The translations under genes were made by a program, and so were the position numbers. From positions 248,001-312,000 of the forward strand of contig NZ_JAJHVV010000007.1 in assembly GCF_023145695.1 (NCBI RefSeq): a stretch of 64,000 nucleotides of DNA, in the 5' to 3' direction. The DNA comes from Vibrio amylolyticus (lineage in GTDB: Bacteria; Pseudomonadota; Gammaproteobacteria; Enterobacterales; Vibrionaceae). Each line of letters opens with the position of its first letter. Position 1 is the first letter of the stretch. Shown here piece by piece: positions 54,767 through 63,145 of the stretch. The notes beneath the pieces are model-generated. The model searched no databases and was not told the DNA's origin. It saw only the letters and a program-made list of their open reading frames with translations.

Positions 54767-54812
54767 AGCCCCTAATCTTCAACCATCGATTGAAGATTAG
54801 GGGCTCTTTTAT
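54767..54812 (+). terminator. Very strong terminator after ectC
   Basis: A perfect 16-bp stem (54767-54782 with 54790-54805) with a 7-base loop is followed by CTTTTATT, 65 bp after the ectC stop. It also stands upstream of the stop of the convergent LysR gene and could act for both. Confidence 0.95.
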
Positions 54813-54876
54813 TCTTGATGTTTAACTGTCTTGAAATGCACAGTGGCTCGTAAATGCATAGGTAGTAGGGCTGGTA

Positions 54877-55761
54877 TTACTTGCTTAGAGCCTCGCCTAA
54901 ATAATCAACAAATGCCCTTACTTTGACTGGCATATGGGCACGCTCAGGAAAAATAGCCCAAATGTTTTTTTCTGGCATTTGGTACTCTGGTAGTAATTGA
55001 ATTAGCTCCCCGTTATCTATGTATGGCTGCGCGATGAAGTCAGGTAAACGTGCGACTCCCGTTCCCTGCAAGCATGCGGCTAAGAGCGCTTCACTGTTGT
55101 TAACTCGGTAATTCCCCCTCACGGCGACAATCTCTATCCCATTTTTATGTTCAAAGTGCCACTCAGTCGTTTTCGATGAATAGCTGTAAATCAGAGCATT
55201 AAGTTTGGAAAGGTCAGTAGGGGTACTAGGCGATGAAATTTCGTCTAGATAGTCGCCAGAAACACAAATAAGGCTTCGGCTCGGCAATAGTTTTCGGGCA
55301 ACTAAGGAAGAGTCGCTAAGCTCACCGCCTCGAATCGCAATGTCATACCCTGATTCAATAATGTCGGAATATTGATCGTCCATGACCATTTCAATGTCGA
55401 CTTTTGGGTACTTTTTTAGAAAGCCGGGAATGAGTGGTGCGATCTTCAATCGGCCGAAAGACATAGGAACGCAGATTTTAAGCTTGCCAATGGGAAGTTG
55501 CTGACGGCTTGTTGCAGAGTATTCAGCTTGTTGCATCCAGTAAACTGCGTTTTGAGCGTTACTAAAATAGTGTTGCCCAGCTTCTGTCAGGCTTACTTTT
55601 CGAGTGGTTCTATGAAGTAAACGCACCCCCAATGTCGCTTCTAACTGATTGACACGTTTGCTGACGGCTGAGCGAGAAACGTTAAGGTGACGGGCCGCTT
55701 CGGCAAAGCTTTCATGCTCGGCTACGGCGAGAAAGTAGGGTATCGCGTCTAGGTTTTCCAT
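54877..55761 (-). CDS. LysR family transcriptional regulator
   Basis: The 294-aa protein has a LysR helix-turn-helix (FLAVAEHESFAEAARHLNV, SRSAVSKRVNQLEATLGVRL) and a CrgA-like sensor domain (LKICVPMSFGRLKIAPLI; GYDIAIRGGELSDSSLVARK). I choose ATG 55761 because the family begins here (MENLDAIPYF); the frame is open 19 codons further. It is divergent from the EamA gene at 55878 across 116 bp, so it probably regulates it and the quinone-reductase-type genes behind it. Confidence 0.9.
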   Translation of the reverse strand: MENLDAIPYFLAVAEHESFAEAARHLNVSRSAVSKRVNQLEATLGVRLLHRTTRKVSLTEAGQHYFSNAQNAVYWMQQAEYSATSRQQLPIGKLKICVPMSFGRLKIAPLIPGFLKKYPKVDIEMVMDDQYSDIIESGYDIAIRGGELSDSSLVARKLLPSRSLICVSGDYLDEISSPSTPTDLSKLNALIYSYSSKTTEWHFEHKNGIEIVAVRGNYRVNNSEALLAACLQGTGVARLPDFIAQPYIDNGELIQLLPEYQMPEKNIWAIFPERAHMPVKVRAFVDYLGEALSK

Positions 55762-55877
55762 TAGTATTGTAGAGTTATTGGAAACAATGTAATGAGTGTA
55801 TGCCATATTATCATTCAAATCGATTGATAATATTCTTTCCGTTATTGAGTCAGGGTAAATAACGTTGAGGAAGCATC

Positions 55878-56849
55878 ATGGCCAACCATTCTTTGGTATC
55901 AGGAAAGGCGAATCAAACCATATCGGTTGAATCGAACACGTCGCAAGTCTCCCAATTGTTGTACATTGTCAGTGTTGGCGTTTTCGTCGCGGTAAATTTT
56001 GCCTTGGCGAAGTACAGCGTCATGAGTGGTATTTCTCCTTTGGTGGTTTTAGCACTGCCACTGTTAGGAGCGGCGGCGATTCTATTGATCTACCTGGTTT
56101 TTAAAGGTCAATTGAAATCACTCAAAGTCGGCCACTTACGCTATTACGTTGTTGCTGGCCTATTGGGTGTAAGCCTGCCCAATTTAGCGTCAAACTTTGC
56201 ACTTCAGGAGCTCGAAGCCAGTACGTTTAGCGTCTTGATCACCTTATCACCCTTATTCACATTATTGCTTTCCGTGCCATTTCAAAAGCAAGGCTTGTCT
56301 TTCAATCGAATCATCGGGATAGGCATTGGCTTTGTCGCCGTTTCACTTGTGACCTTATCTCCCGAATTCGATTTAAAAGATGACGGTCGCATTCTACTGC
56401 TTGCGCTGTCAGTGCCGTTGTTTCTCGCTATGGGCAATATCTATCGCAGTAAAGCGTGCCCGATTGATTCGGATCCCATTGCATTAGCAACTGGCGTTCT
56501 GTGTATTCAAAGTCTAATTTGGCTGCCTGTAAGTCTGAGTGTTGACGGTATTGATGGGATTTACGTTGTTCCACATTTGAACAGCCTTATTTTACTGCTG
56601 ATGGCTCTCATATCTGCATCCAGTTATTTACTGACTTTTAAATTACAGAAGTTAACAGACGGACTGGGCTTTAGTCAGGTCGGCAATGTGGTGACAGTCA
56701 CAGGGGTAGGCATTGGTATCTTGTTTTTTTCTGAGACATTCCACTACCGTTTGATCATTGCTTTAGTGTTGCTATTTGTTGGACTTGCCTTAACGAATGC
56801 ACCGTCAAAGCCCGTTACTCTATTCAAAAATACGCAAAGAAAAATCTGA
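55878..56849 (+). CDS. EamA/DMT family transporter
   Basis: The 323-aa protein has ten hydrophobic helices in two repeats (LLYIVSVGVFVAVNFALAKY after a polar N-terminus; GRILLLALSVPLFLAMGNIY in the middle; LIIALVLLFVGLALTNAP near the end). AGGAAG precedes ATG 55878. A LysR gene is divergent, and two small genes follow with short gaps (23 and 22 bp), so this may be the first gene of a three-gene unit. Substrate unknown. Confidence 0.86.
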   Translation: MANHSLVSGKANQTISVESNTSQVSQLLYIVSVGVFVAVNFALAKYSVMSGISPLVVLALPLLGAAAILLIYLVFKGQLKSLKVGHLRYYVVAGLLGVSLPNLASNFALQELEASTFSVLITLSPLFTLLLSVPFQKQGLSFNRIIGIGIGFVAVSLVTLSPEFDLKDDGRILLLALSVPLFLAMGNIYRSKACPIDSDPIALATGVLCIQSLIWLPVSLSVDGIDGIYVVPHLNSLILLLMALISASSYLLTFKLQKLTDGLGFSQVGNVVTVTGVGIGILFFSETFHYRLIIALVLLFVGLALTNAPSKPVTLFKNTQRKI

Positions 56850-56872
56850 TATAAACCCACAAGGAAATGAAA

Positions 56873-57244
56873 ATGAATAATCCAACCGAATATATTCAAG
56901 CACTCTACCAAATCGTTGATAACCGAGATGTGATCGCTCTGTCTGAATTGCTTCACCCAGAGATAAGTTTCAGGTTTGGCAACGCAGATCCAGTTCAAGG
57001 AAAAGATTCTGTCGTGGACGTCAATCATCAATTTTTCGATTCTATCGCAAAAATGGGTCACAGTTTTGATGGTATCTGGCAACAAGATGATGTCATTATC
57101 TGTAATGGCGAGGTTAATTACGTAAGAAAGGATGGCAGTTTTTATGCAGCCAAATTTGCGACATTCTTAACCATAAAAGAGGGGCTGATTATCGACTACA
57201 AAATCTATGCCGATGTGTCTCAGCTCTACGCCACAAACACATGA
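56873..57244 (+). CDS. SnoaL-like (NTF2-fold) protein
   Basis: The 123-aa product is a small NTF2-like protein: YIQALYQIVDNRDVIALSEL, LLHPEISFRFGNADPVQGKD, and FLTIKEGLIIDYKIYADVSQL. ATG 56873 (MNNPTEYI) is at proper distance from AAGGAA; ATG 56867 is too close. It lies between an EamA transporter and a flavodoxin-fold reductase. Members are isomerases or ligand-binding proteins; the role here is open. Its closest architectural relative in the window is the gene at 39303-39731. Confidence 0.85.
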   Translation: MNNPTEYIQALYQIVDNRDVIALSELLHPEISFRFGNADPVQGKDSVVDVNHQFFDSIAKMGHSFDGIWQQDDVIICNGEVNYVRKDGSFYAAKFATFLTIKEGLIIDYKIYADVSQLYATNT

Positions 57245-57266
57245 TTCGAAAGATAAGGAATATGCA

Positions 57267-57848
57267 GTGAAATGCTTGGTCGTATTAGCCCACCCACTTG
57301 AAAATAGTCTTTGCCGTCATTTATCCAATAAAACAGTCGTACATCTAGACTCTAAAGGATACGAGATAACCGTTAAAAACCTTTATCAAGATGAATTTGA
57401 CCCAGTGTTGAGCCAATCGGAAAGGAACAGCTATTACGCTAATCCTTTTGATTCGACGCGACTCATCGATGACATCGCTCAACTGCGTGACGCGGAGTCA
57501 CTTGTGCTGATATTTCCGACATGGTGGTTTGGCTTTCCAGCTATTTTGAAAGGATGGTTTGACCGAGTATGGGCTCCAGGCCATGCCTATGACCACGCCT
57601 CAGATCTTGGTGCGATTACACCTCGATTGGACAACTTAAAAGAAGTAAAGGTACTGACGACATTAGGTTCACCGTGGTGGGTGGATACCTTTGTATTATG
57701 GAAACCAGTAAAACGAATTCTAAAATTTGCTTTATTAGGGGAATGCACCAAGGGATGCACATTCAAAATGTTGTCATTCTACAAAAGCGAGAGTGCTTCA
57801 ACGTCTCGTGTTGAGCGTTTTGTTGGTAAAATTAAGGCAACGTTTTAG
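57267..57848 (+). CDS. NAD(P)H-dependent oxidoreductase (quinone-reductase-like flavodoxin fold)
   Basis: The 193-aa flavoprotein starts with CLVVLAHPLENSLCRHL (FMN/FAD phosphate region) and has LIFPTWWFGFPAILKGWFDR and the YDHASDLG stretch. It belongs to the MdaB/KefF/NQO family, which reduces quinones by two electrons. GTG 57267 follows AAGGAA by 7 bases; the longer frame begins inside the previous gene and has no ribosome site. It may detoxify a compound handled by the neighbouring transporter. Confidence 0.88.
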   Translation: MKCLVVLAHPLENSLCRHLSNKTVVHLDSKGYEITVKNLYQDEFDPVLSQSERNSYYANPFDSTRLIDDIAQLRDAESLVLIFPTWWFGFPAILKGWFDRVWAPGHAYDHASDLGAITPRLDNLKEVKVLTTLGSPWWVDTFVLWKPVKRILKFALLGECTKGCTFKMLSFYKSESASTSRVERFVGKIKATF

Positions 57849-57914
57849 TGACAAATTCTTGAGGATGTCAGTCGTATTGATTCAAATGATCACGCTAAGG
57901 ATTGGAGGATAGAT

Positions 57915-58715
57915 TTGGAAACATCGAAAATATGGCGAAATGAAACGTTTTCAGGTGTAGAGCTTTTGTCTGCAAGTTACACCACGTTTGAGTTTTCAAA
58001 ACATTGGCACGACGAACTGGCGATTGGCATTATCGAAGAGGGGGCTGAAGGCCTGTTCTATCGCGGAAGCAATTTAGTCATACCCAAGCATCATATCGTC
58101 GCAATCAACCCTGCTGAAGTTCACACCGGATTTTCAGGTGGTTCTGATGGTTGGCGCTATCGAATGTTCTATTTCAACCTTGAAGAATTGGCTCATCAAT
58201 TTGCTAACCATGGCATGCCGATTAATCCTATTGTTGAACGCCCAATGATTTACGATGAAGCACTATTTGATGAGTTATTACGGCTGCACATATCACTTGA
58301 ACAGTCCGCCTTTGAATTAAGCAAAGAGTCGTTCTATATATTGGCACTTGAGAAGTTGTTTACGCGTTATGGCTCAGCAAGGGAAGATAAAGTGTATAGC
58401 GTTTGTACCAAAAGCAGTTATTTGGCGAGAGACTTTATACGCGATAATTTTGATTCCAACCCTTCTCTGTCTGAATTAGAGATTGTTTCTGGTTGCTCAA
58501 AATTTCAATTGATTCGAAGCTTTAAAGCCGTATTTGGTATTACTCCACATCAATATCTTCTTTTGATAAAAGTGAAGCAGGCCAAAGCGTTGCTAGCACA
58601 AGGTTCGAGTTGTGTTGATGCTTCGCTAGCCTGTGGTTTTTATGATCAAAGCCATTTTACGCGTAATTTCAAAAAGGCGTTTGGCATCTCCCCGTCGAAC
58701 TATCGAGCTCGATAA
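57915..58715 (+). CDS. AraC family transcriptional regulator
   Basis: The 266-aa protein has an N-terminal cupin-like sensor (SKHWHDELAIGIIEEGAEG; KHHIVAINPAEVHTGF) and a C-terminal double helix-turn-helix (LSELEIVSGCSKFQLIRSFK; VDASLACGFYDQSHFTRNFK). Start is TTG 57915 with GGAGG 7 bases upstream. A LysE exporter gene follows 77 bp downstream, a mirror of the LysE-AraC pair at 28318-29787. It probably senses an amino acid or related metabolite. Confidence 0.9.
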   Translation: METSKIWRNETFSGVELLSASYTTFEFSKHWHDELAIGIIEEGAEGLFYRGSNLVIPKHHIVAINPAEVHTGFSGGSDGWRYRMFYFNLEELAHQFANHGMPINPIVERPMIYDEALFDELLRLHISLEQSAFELSKESFYILALEKLFTRYGSAREDKVYSVCTKSSYLARDFIRDNFDSNPSLSELEIVSGCSKFQLIRSFKAVFGITPHQYLLLIKVKQAKALLAQGSSCVDASLACGFYDQSHFTRNFKKAFGISPSNYRAR

Positions 58716-58792
58716 ACCCACTTGTCAATTTTGTACAAGATCCCACACGGCTGATTGATTACTGTTTCATTTCTTTTTCAAGGAGATGAAAT

Positions 58793-59425
58793 ATGAGTCT
58801 GTTTTTGACGTGGTTGGGGGTAATGTTTCCTCTGGTATTTAGCCCAGGCCCTGCCAACATCGTGTTTGCAGCATCAGGTGCTAAAGTGGGTGTTAAGCGT
58901 TCTGTAGCCTTAGTTGCTGGTGTAGATTGCGTGTTCATTATTAAGTCGGTCATTATTGGTTATGGGCTAGGGGAGGTTGTTCAATCTCATCCAAGCGTCA
59001 TGAATGTGATGCAATTGGTCGGTTCACTATACCTCGTTTATTTAGCAGTAAAGTTCATCAAATCGAGCGGTGCAGATTATGACAAGTCATCAAAGGAGCT
59101 GAGTTTCTTTGATGGACTGATCATTCAATTGTTGAACAGCAAAGGTTGGTTGATGGTTTTTCTAATGTTCACTCTGTTCTCAGCACAATCTCAGGAAACC
59201 TTTGGCGGATATGGCATTGCAGTATTGATTGTTTGGTTGGCAATTTTGAATATTTCGACGCACTTTCTCTGGGTTTCAATAGGCGAAGGTCTGGCTAAAA
59301 TCTCTAGTAATCCAATGTATGAAAAGTCTTTAAATCTCTTTTATGCGGTCTGTTTACTGGTGGTTAGCCTGTGGTTAATGCTTGATAACCCAATGATTAA
59401 ATCTTGGTTAATGCCAAGTAGTTAA
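58793..59425 (+). CDS. LysE/RhtB family amino-acid exporter
   Basis: The 210-aa inner-membrane protein has the family start SPGPANIVFAASGAKVGVKR (residues ~18-37) and LLNSKGWLMVFLMFTLFS. About six hydrophobic helices are visible. AAGGAG precedes ATG 58793. It lies after an AraC regulator, which probably controls it. The substrate may be a basic or hydroxylated amino acid, but the sequence does not say. It has two hairpin-like repeats downstream. Confidence 0.88.
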   Translation: MSLFLTWLGVMFPLVFSPGPANIVFAASGAKVGVKRSVALVAGVDCVFIIKSVIIGYGLGEVVQSHPSVMNVMQLVGSLYLVYLAVKFIKSSGADYDKSSKELSFFDGLIIQLLNSKGWLMVFLMFTLFSAQSQETFGGYGIAVLIVWLAILNISTHFLWVSIGEGLAKISSNPMYEKSLNLFYAVCLLVVSLWLMLDNPMIKSWLMPSS

Positions 59426-59470
59426 TGCAAAAGTAGTTAAGTGAAGGAGTTGATTAAAGTTGTGTGCGAT

Positions 59471-59534
59471 GTTTCAGTGAATTTGGTGAAAACTGAATTA
59501 CTGAAACATTGGTGAGCTTTTAAACTCACCGATG
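59471..59534. terminator. Two hairpins between the LysE gene and selO
   Basis: GTTTCAGT (59471-59478) pairs with ACTGAAAC (59500-59507). Next, CATTGGTGAG (59507-59516) pairs with CTCACCGATG (59525-59534) with one G-T wobble. They occupy the gap between two convergent genes, where a bidirectional terminator is expected, but T-runs are poor. Confidence 0.45.
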
Positions 59535-59567
59535 AATTACGGCTAACCTAGTGGTAGTTCAATGCCA

Positions 59568-61061
59568 TTACGTACCACAGAACGTTCGATACGGGCCAAA
59601 GTCACTTGGTGCAGGCTGTGCGTACTCTTCACAATTATCCTGCTCTTCAAACGGGTTCATTAGCACAGACAGCAATCGCTCAAAAGGCTGGTAATTACCA
59701 TCTTGTTCTGCCGCTGATAGGGCTTCTTCCACTTTGTGATTTCTTGGAATATACGCTGGGTTGTGGGCGTTCATTAGCGTTACTCTTTCTGAGCTTGTCA
59801 TTTCATTTCTTTCAAGACGAGCTAACCACTTAACTTTCCACTCATCCCAATGTTCTACTACGCTAAAGAGTGATGTGGTGTTACTTGAGTCGCCAGTGAC
59901 AACATAGCCTAATGAGCGGAACAAATTGGTAAAGTCGACTTTTTGTTCTTTGAGTATCGAGAGCAGATCTTGAATAAGTTCGTAATCGCCATCTTCTTGA
60001 TTGGTGATCCCCAGTTTGGTTCGCATGCCATCAAGCCAAAGGCCCTGATAAAGTGCCAAGAATTCGTGAAGCGTATTGGTGGCAAGCTCAACGGATTCTT
60101 CTTCATTGTCAGAAATGAGCGGCAACAGTGTTTCAGCCAAACGTGCCAGATTCCATTGGGCTATGTGGGGCTGATTTCGGTAGGCGTAACGACCTTCTGC
60201 ATCAATCGAGCTAAAGAGTGTATTTGGATCGTAGTGATCCATAAATGCACACGGACCATAATCAATCGTTTCACCGGAAATTGTGGTGTTATCAGTATTC
60301 ATCACGCCATGGATAAAGCCGACGAGCTGCCACTTGGAAACGAGCTCAGCTTGGCGCTGGCAGATGGATTTCAGTAATTGTAGATACGGGTTATCCGATG
60401 TTTTGGCTTCAGGGTAGTGACGATTAATGGTGTAGTCGGCGAGCTGCTTAAGCTTGTCGAGCTCTTCGTTGGCGGCAATATATTGGAATGTGCCGACGCG
60501 AATATGGCTAGCCGCAACGCGAGTGACAATTGCGCCAATAGCGGGCTTATTTCGCCAGATTTGTTCGCCTGTCGTAACGGCGGCGAGTGCTCGTGTCGTA
60601 GGAATATTCAGTGAGTGCATAGCTTCTGAAACAAGATACTCACGCAATACAGGGCCAAGCGCGGCTTTGCCATCACCTGAACGGGAAAAAGGGGTTTTTC
60701 CTGAGCCTTTTAGCTGAATGTCTTTTCGCTGTTGATGCTCATCTAACACTTCTCCTAACAGTACCGCTCGGCCATCTCCCAGTTGTGGGTTGTAGTGGCC
60801 AAATTGATGCCCTGCGTACACTTGCGCGATTGGGTTTGAACCTGCGATTGACTGATTGCCTGAGAACACTTGAGCCAGTTGTTCATCATCGGCCGATTGA
60901 ATATCGATGTTTAACGACTGAGCGAGAGAATGGTTAAATTTTATGAGTGATGGAGAGGGTGCCGGCTCTGCTTTTTGGTGATAATAAAAGCCGTCTAATT
61001 CTTTTTCATAGCTATTGTCGAACTCGATATGAATCGAGTTATCCCTACCTTCTTGCATCAT
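59568..61061 (-). CDS. selO: SelO family protein adenylyltransferase (YdiU)
   Basis: SelO is a pseudokinase-fold enzyme that transfers AMP to Ser, Thr or Tyr of proteins and helps in the redox stress response. The 497-aa protein has the family landmarks SGNQSIAGSNPIAQVYAGHQ and FGHYNPQLGDGRAVLLGEV, KGSGKTPFSRSGDGKAALGP, and FIHGVMNTDNTTISGETIDYG. The C-terminus is FCGT, with Cys at the third-last position, where eukaryotic SelO has selenocysteine. It starts ATG ATG after AGGATGTT. It is the last gene of the minus-strand block. Confidence 0.94.
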   Translation of the reverse strand: MMQEGRDNSIHIEFDNSYEKELDGFYYHQKAEPAPSPSLIKFNHSLAQSLNIDIQSADDEQLAQVFSGNQSIAGSNPIAQVYAGHQFGHYNPQLGDGRAVLLGEVLDEHQQRKDIQLKGSGKTPFSRSGDGKAALGPVLREYLVSEAMHSLNIPTTRALAAVTTGEQIWRNKPAIGAIVTRVAASHIRVGTFQYIAANEELDKLKQLADYTINRHYPEAKTSDNPYLQLLKSICQRQAELVSKWQLVGFIHGVMNTDNTTISGETIDYGPCAFMDHYDPNTLFSSIDAEGRYAYRNQPHIAQWNLARLAETLLPLISDNEEESVELATNTLHEFLALYQGLWLDGMRTKLGITNQEDGDYELIQDLLSILKEQKVDFTNLFRSLGYVVTGDSSNTTSLFSVVEHWDEWKVKWLARLERNEMTSSERVTLMNAHNPAYIPRNHKVEEALSAAEQDGNYQPFERLLSVLMNPFEEQDNCEEYAQPAPSDFGPYRTFCGT

Positions 61062-61099
61062 AACATCCTAATTGTTGGTTCTAGCTCCATCATACTGCT

Positions 61100-62398
61100 T
61101 CAGAGCGTGTCATCCAATTCCCGTTTGTTACCTACCGCTGATAAAGAGGGGTTAGTAAAGGTAATGTTGGTTTGATAATGGTCTGAAGGCAGCTGTTGAT
61201 AGTCCCAGCCCATACGTTCACAGATCCGTTCGACAATGACTAACCCAACCCCGTAACCGCCCTGTTGATTATGAGATTCTTCATATGGGTTACTAATGGA
61301 CAGGCAGTTACCGGACAGCGTGACACTTACAGATCCACTGCTGTAACTTAGGGCATTTTTAAGCAGATTGCCGATGACAACAGTGACCAAGTTAATCGGG
61401 GCATAGCAAGTATCAGGCTGATTGGTTCTAAGAGTATAAGGTTCAAAGTCTGACTCTAATGAGCGGTTTAATGCCGTGGTTTGAATGTCTAACTGTTGTC
61501 GAAGTAAAGGCTCAATCTCAACGCTGCTGAAATACTCAGGCTCGATATTCGCTTTACCAAGCAGTAAAAAAGCATCGGTAAGTAAAGACATCTCGCTGCT
61601 TGCACGCTCGATACGTTTGATTGCTTTCATCGCAAGAGCTGATTGATTGGGGATTTTATTCAACAGCTCAGCGGAACCTTTGATGATCATATTAGGCGAG
61701 CGTAATTCATGGGCGGCGAAGCGGCTAAACTCTTGTTCACGTTGAAAGCTATGAGTAATGGATTGCTTACTTTCTAGCAGGACTTTTTCTATTTCTCTCG
61801 TCTCTTTAAATTGTGTATCAACGTCGAAGTCAGGGTGATCGGGCGTGATTACGTGAATTTTTTTCTCTATCTGGCTAAGAGGGGAGGAGAGTGAACGAAT
61901 GAAATGCAGACTATAGAGCAGCATTCCTATGCCAACTAATCCGCCTAGTATTAGCGTGGTTAGATGCAAGATCGCTTCATAATCATCAAGGTAATCATCG
62001 GCGTCATCTTTAAATACGATATAGAACAGCCCCGACCCAGATGGATGTTCAGAAACTAAGAAATGCTTTTCTTCTTTGAGAAAACGATGGGCATAAAATC
62101 CAGGTTCATCATAGCGTGTTAACCATTTCGGCAGTTCATGTTGGTCCCAGTAACTATAAAACTCACTGGGATTGGGGACGGCGGCCGCTTCGCCTAGTTG
62201 CTCGTAGTCACGAGAATATCGTTTGGACTCCGTATCAATCCAATGATGAAGACTGATGACTTCCATCTGGTTTTCAGCCCAGTAGATCATGCCCCAGAAA
62301 ATACAGAATAGAACAAATGCGGGCAGCCCTATACCCCAGCGTATTTTCTTATAGATACTTGGATAATGTTTAAGGTTTGATTCTGTAACCTTGGCCAT
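61100..62398 (-). CDS. Membrane sensor histidine kinase
   Basis: The 432-aa kinase has two membrane helices (residues ~20-40 and ~144-165) around a periplasmic sensor, a short HAMP-like linker, and a HisKA domain with phospho-His in FAAHELRSPNMI. The ATPase domain follows (N-box IGNLLKNALSYS; G2 YGVGLVIVERIC). The usual DxGxG G1 motif is replaced by ISNPYEESHNQQ. ATG 62398 with GGAG upstream overlaps the regulator gene by 29 bp, which supports coupling. It is probably specific for the OmpR-type regulator upstream. Confidence 0.9.
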   Translation of the reverse strand: MAKVTESNLKHYPSIYKKIRWGIGLPAFVLFCIFWGMIYWAENQMEVISLHHWIDTESKRYSRDYEQLGEAAAVPNPSEFYSYWDQHELPKWLTRYDEPGFYAHRFLKEEKHFLVSEHPSGSGLFYIVFKDDADDYLDDYEAILHLTTLILGGLVGIGMLLYSLHFIRSLSSPLSQIEKKIHVITPDHPDFDVDTQFKETREIEKVLLESKQSITHSFQREQEFSRFAAHELRSPNMIIKGSAELLNKIPNQSALAMKAIKRIERASSEMSLLTDAFLLLGKANIEPEYFSSVEIEPLLRQQLDIQTTALNRSLESDFEPYTLRTNQPDTCYAPINLVTVVIGNLLKNALSYSSGSVSVTLSGNCLSISNPYEESHNQQGGYGVGLVIVERICERMGWDYQQLPSDHYQTNITFTNPSLSAVGNKRELDDTL

Positions 62399-63038
62399 GA
62401 ACGGTCTCCAGTCGTGATTGTTCGAAGCCTTTATCAAGGGCAAGTCTTAGTCCATAAACATGGCTTCTCAGTGCATCACTGGAGGGGATCTCTTCTCCCC
62501 AAACATGATGGATTACTTCTGAGCGGGAAACAAGATTCGGGGCTTTTTGGATCAAAATAGTCAGTATTTTATATTGAATTTGAGTCAGTTTAATCGGTTT
62601 ATTTTTTCGAAAGGCTTGCTTGCTTTCAGTGTTAATGGTGATGTCATCAAACGTAAGAAGGCCGATATCGTTTCGCTCTCCTCGGTGTGACAGAGCGATT
62701 AAACGAATAACCAGTTCTTCCATTGCAAATGGCTTAACTAAATAATCGTCGCCGCCTGCTTTGAAAGCCGAAATCTTGTCTTCTAGGGCGTCTTTAGCGG
62801 TCAAAAATAGGATAGGCGTGCCGCAATAGAATTCTTTACGTAGTTTTGACGTTGTTAAGATTCCGTCAAGCTTTGGCATCATGATATCCATGATGATGAC
62901 ATCGTATTTGTGCTCTGATGCCAATGATAATGCGGCTTCCCCGTGATAGCAGCAATCAATAGTAAAGCCTTCCAATTCTAAATAATCAGAGATGGTTTCG
63001 GCAATTTGTTGGTTGTCTTCAACGACCAGTACTTTCAT
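62370..63038 (-). CDS. OmpR-family response regulator
   Basis: The 222-aa protein has a receiver domain (Asp7/Asp8 near VVEDNQQ; acceptor Asp in VIIMDIMMPKLDG) and a C-terminal winged helix (LTQIQYKILTILIQKAPNLV, SRSEVIHHVWGEEI, LRLALDKGFEQSRLETVHG). It is first of the two-gene operon with the kinase and is divergent from the DUF5666 lipoprotein gene across 107 bp. That layout makes the lipoprotein a likely target. Length is standard. Confidence 0.93.
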   Translation of the reverse strand: MKVLVVEDNQQIAETISDYLELEGFTIDCCYHGEAALSLASEHKYDVIIMDIMMPKLDGILTTSKLRKEFYCGTPILFLTAKDALEDKISAFKAGGDDYLVKPFAMEELVIRLIALSHRGERNDIGLLTFDDITINTESKQAFRKNKPIKLTQIQYKILTILIQKAPNLVSRSEVIHHVWGEEIPSSDALRSHVYGLRLALDKGFEQSRLETVHGQGYRIKP

Positions 63039-63145
63039 TTAAAGGCTCTAGTTTGTTTCTTCACGTTTGCTTCACGACCTGCTCGTTAACATGCGACAAA
63101 TTTTTCAGCTCCAGAAGTTCGAGCGATAATCCAAATGGGTAAAAG

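Noticed and set aside
57207..57266. Longer start for the quinone-reductase-like gene
   Set aside because: It begins inside the preceding gene without a ribosome site; GTG 57267 follows AAGGAA and starts right at the Rossmann-like strand.
59606..60717. Several plus-strand frames inside selO (up to 144 codons)
   Set aside because: They are antisense shadows of a well-supported gene with intact motifs.
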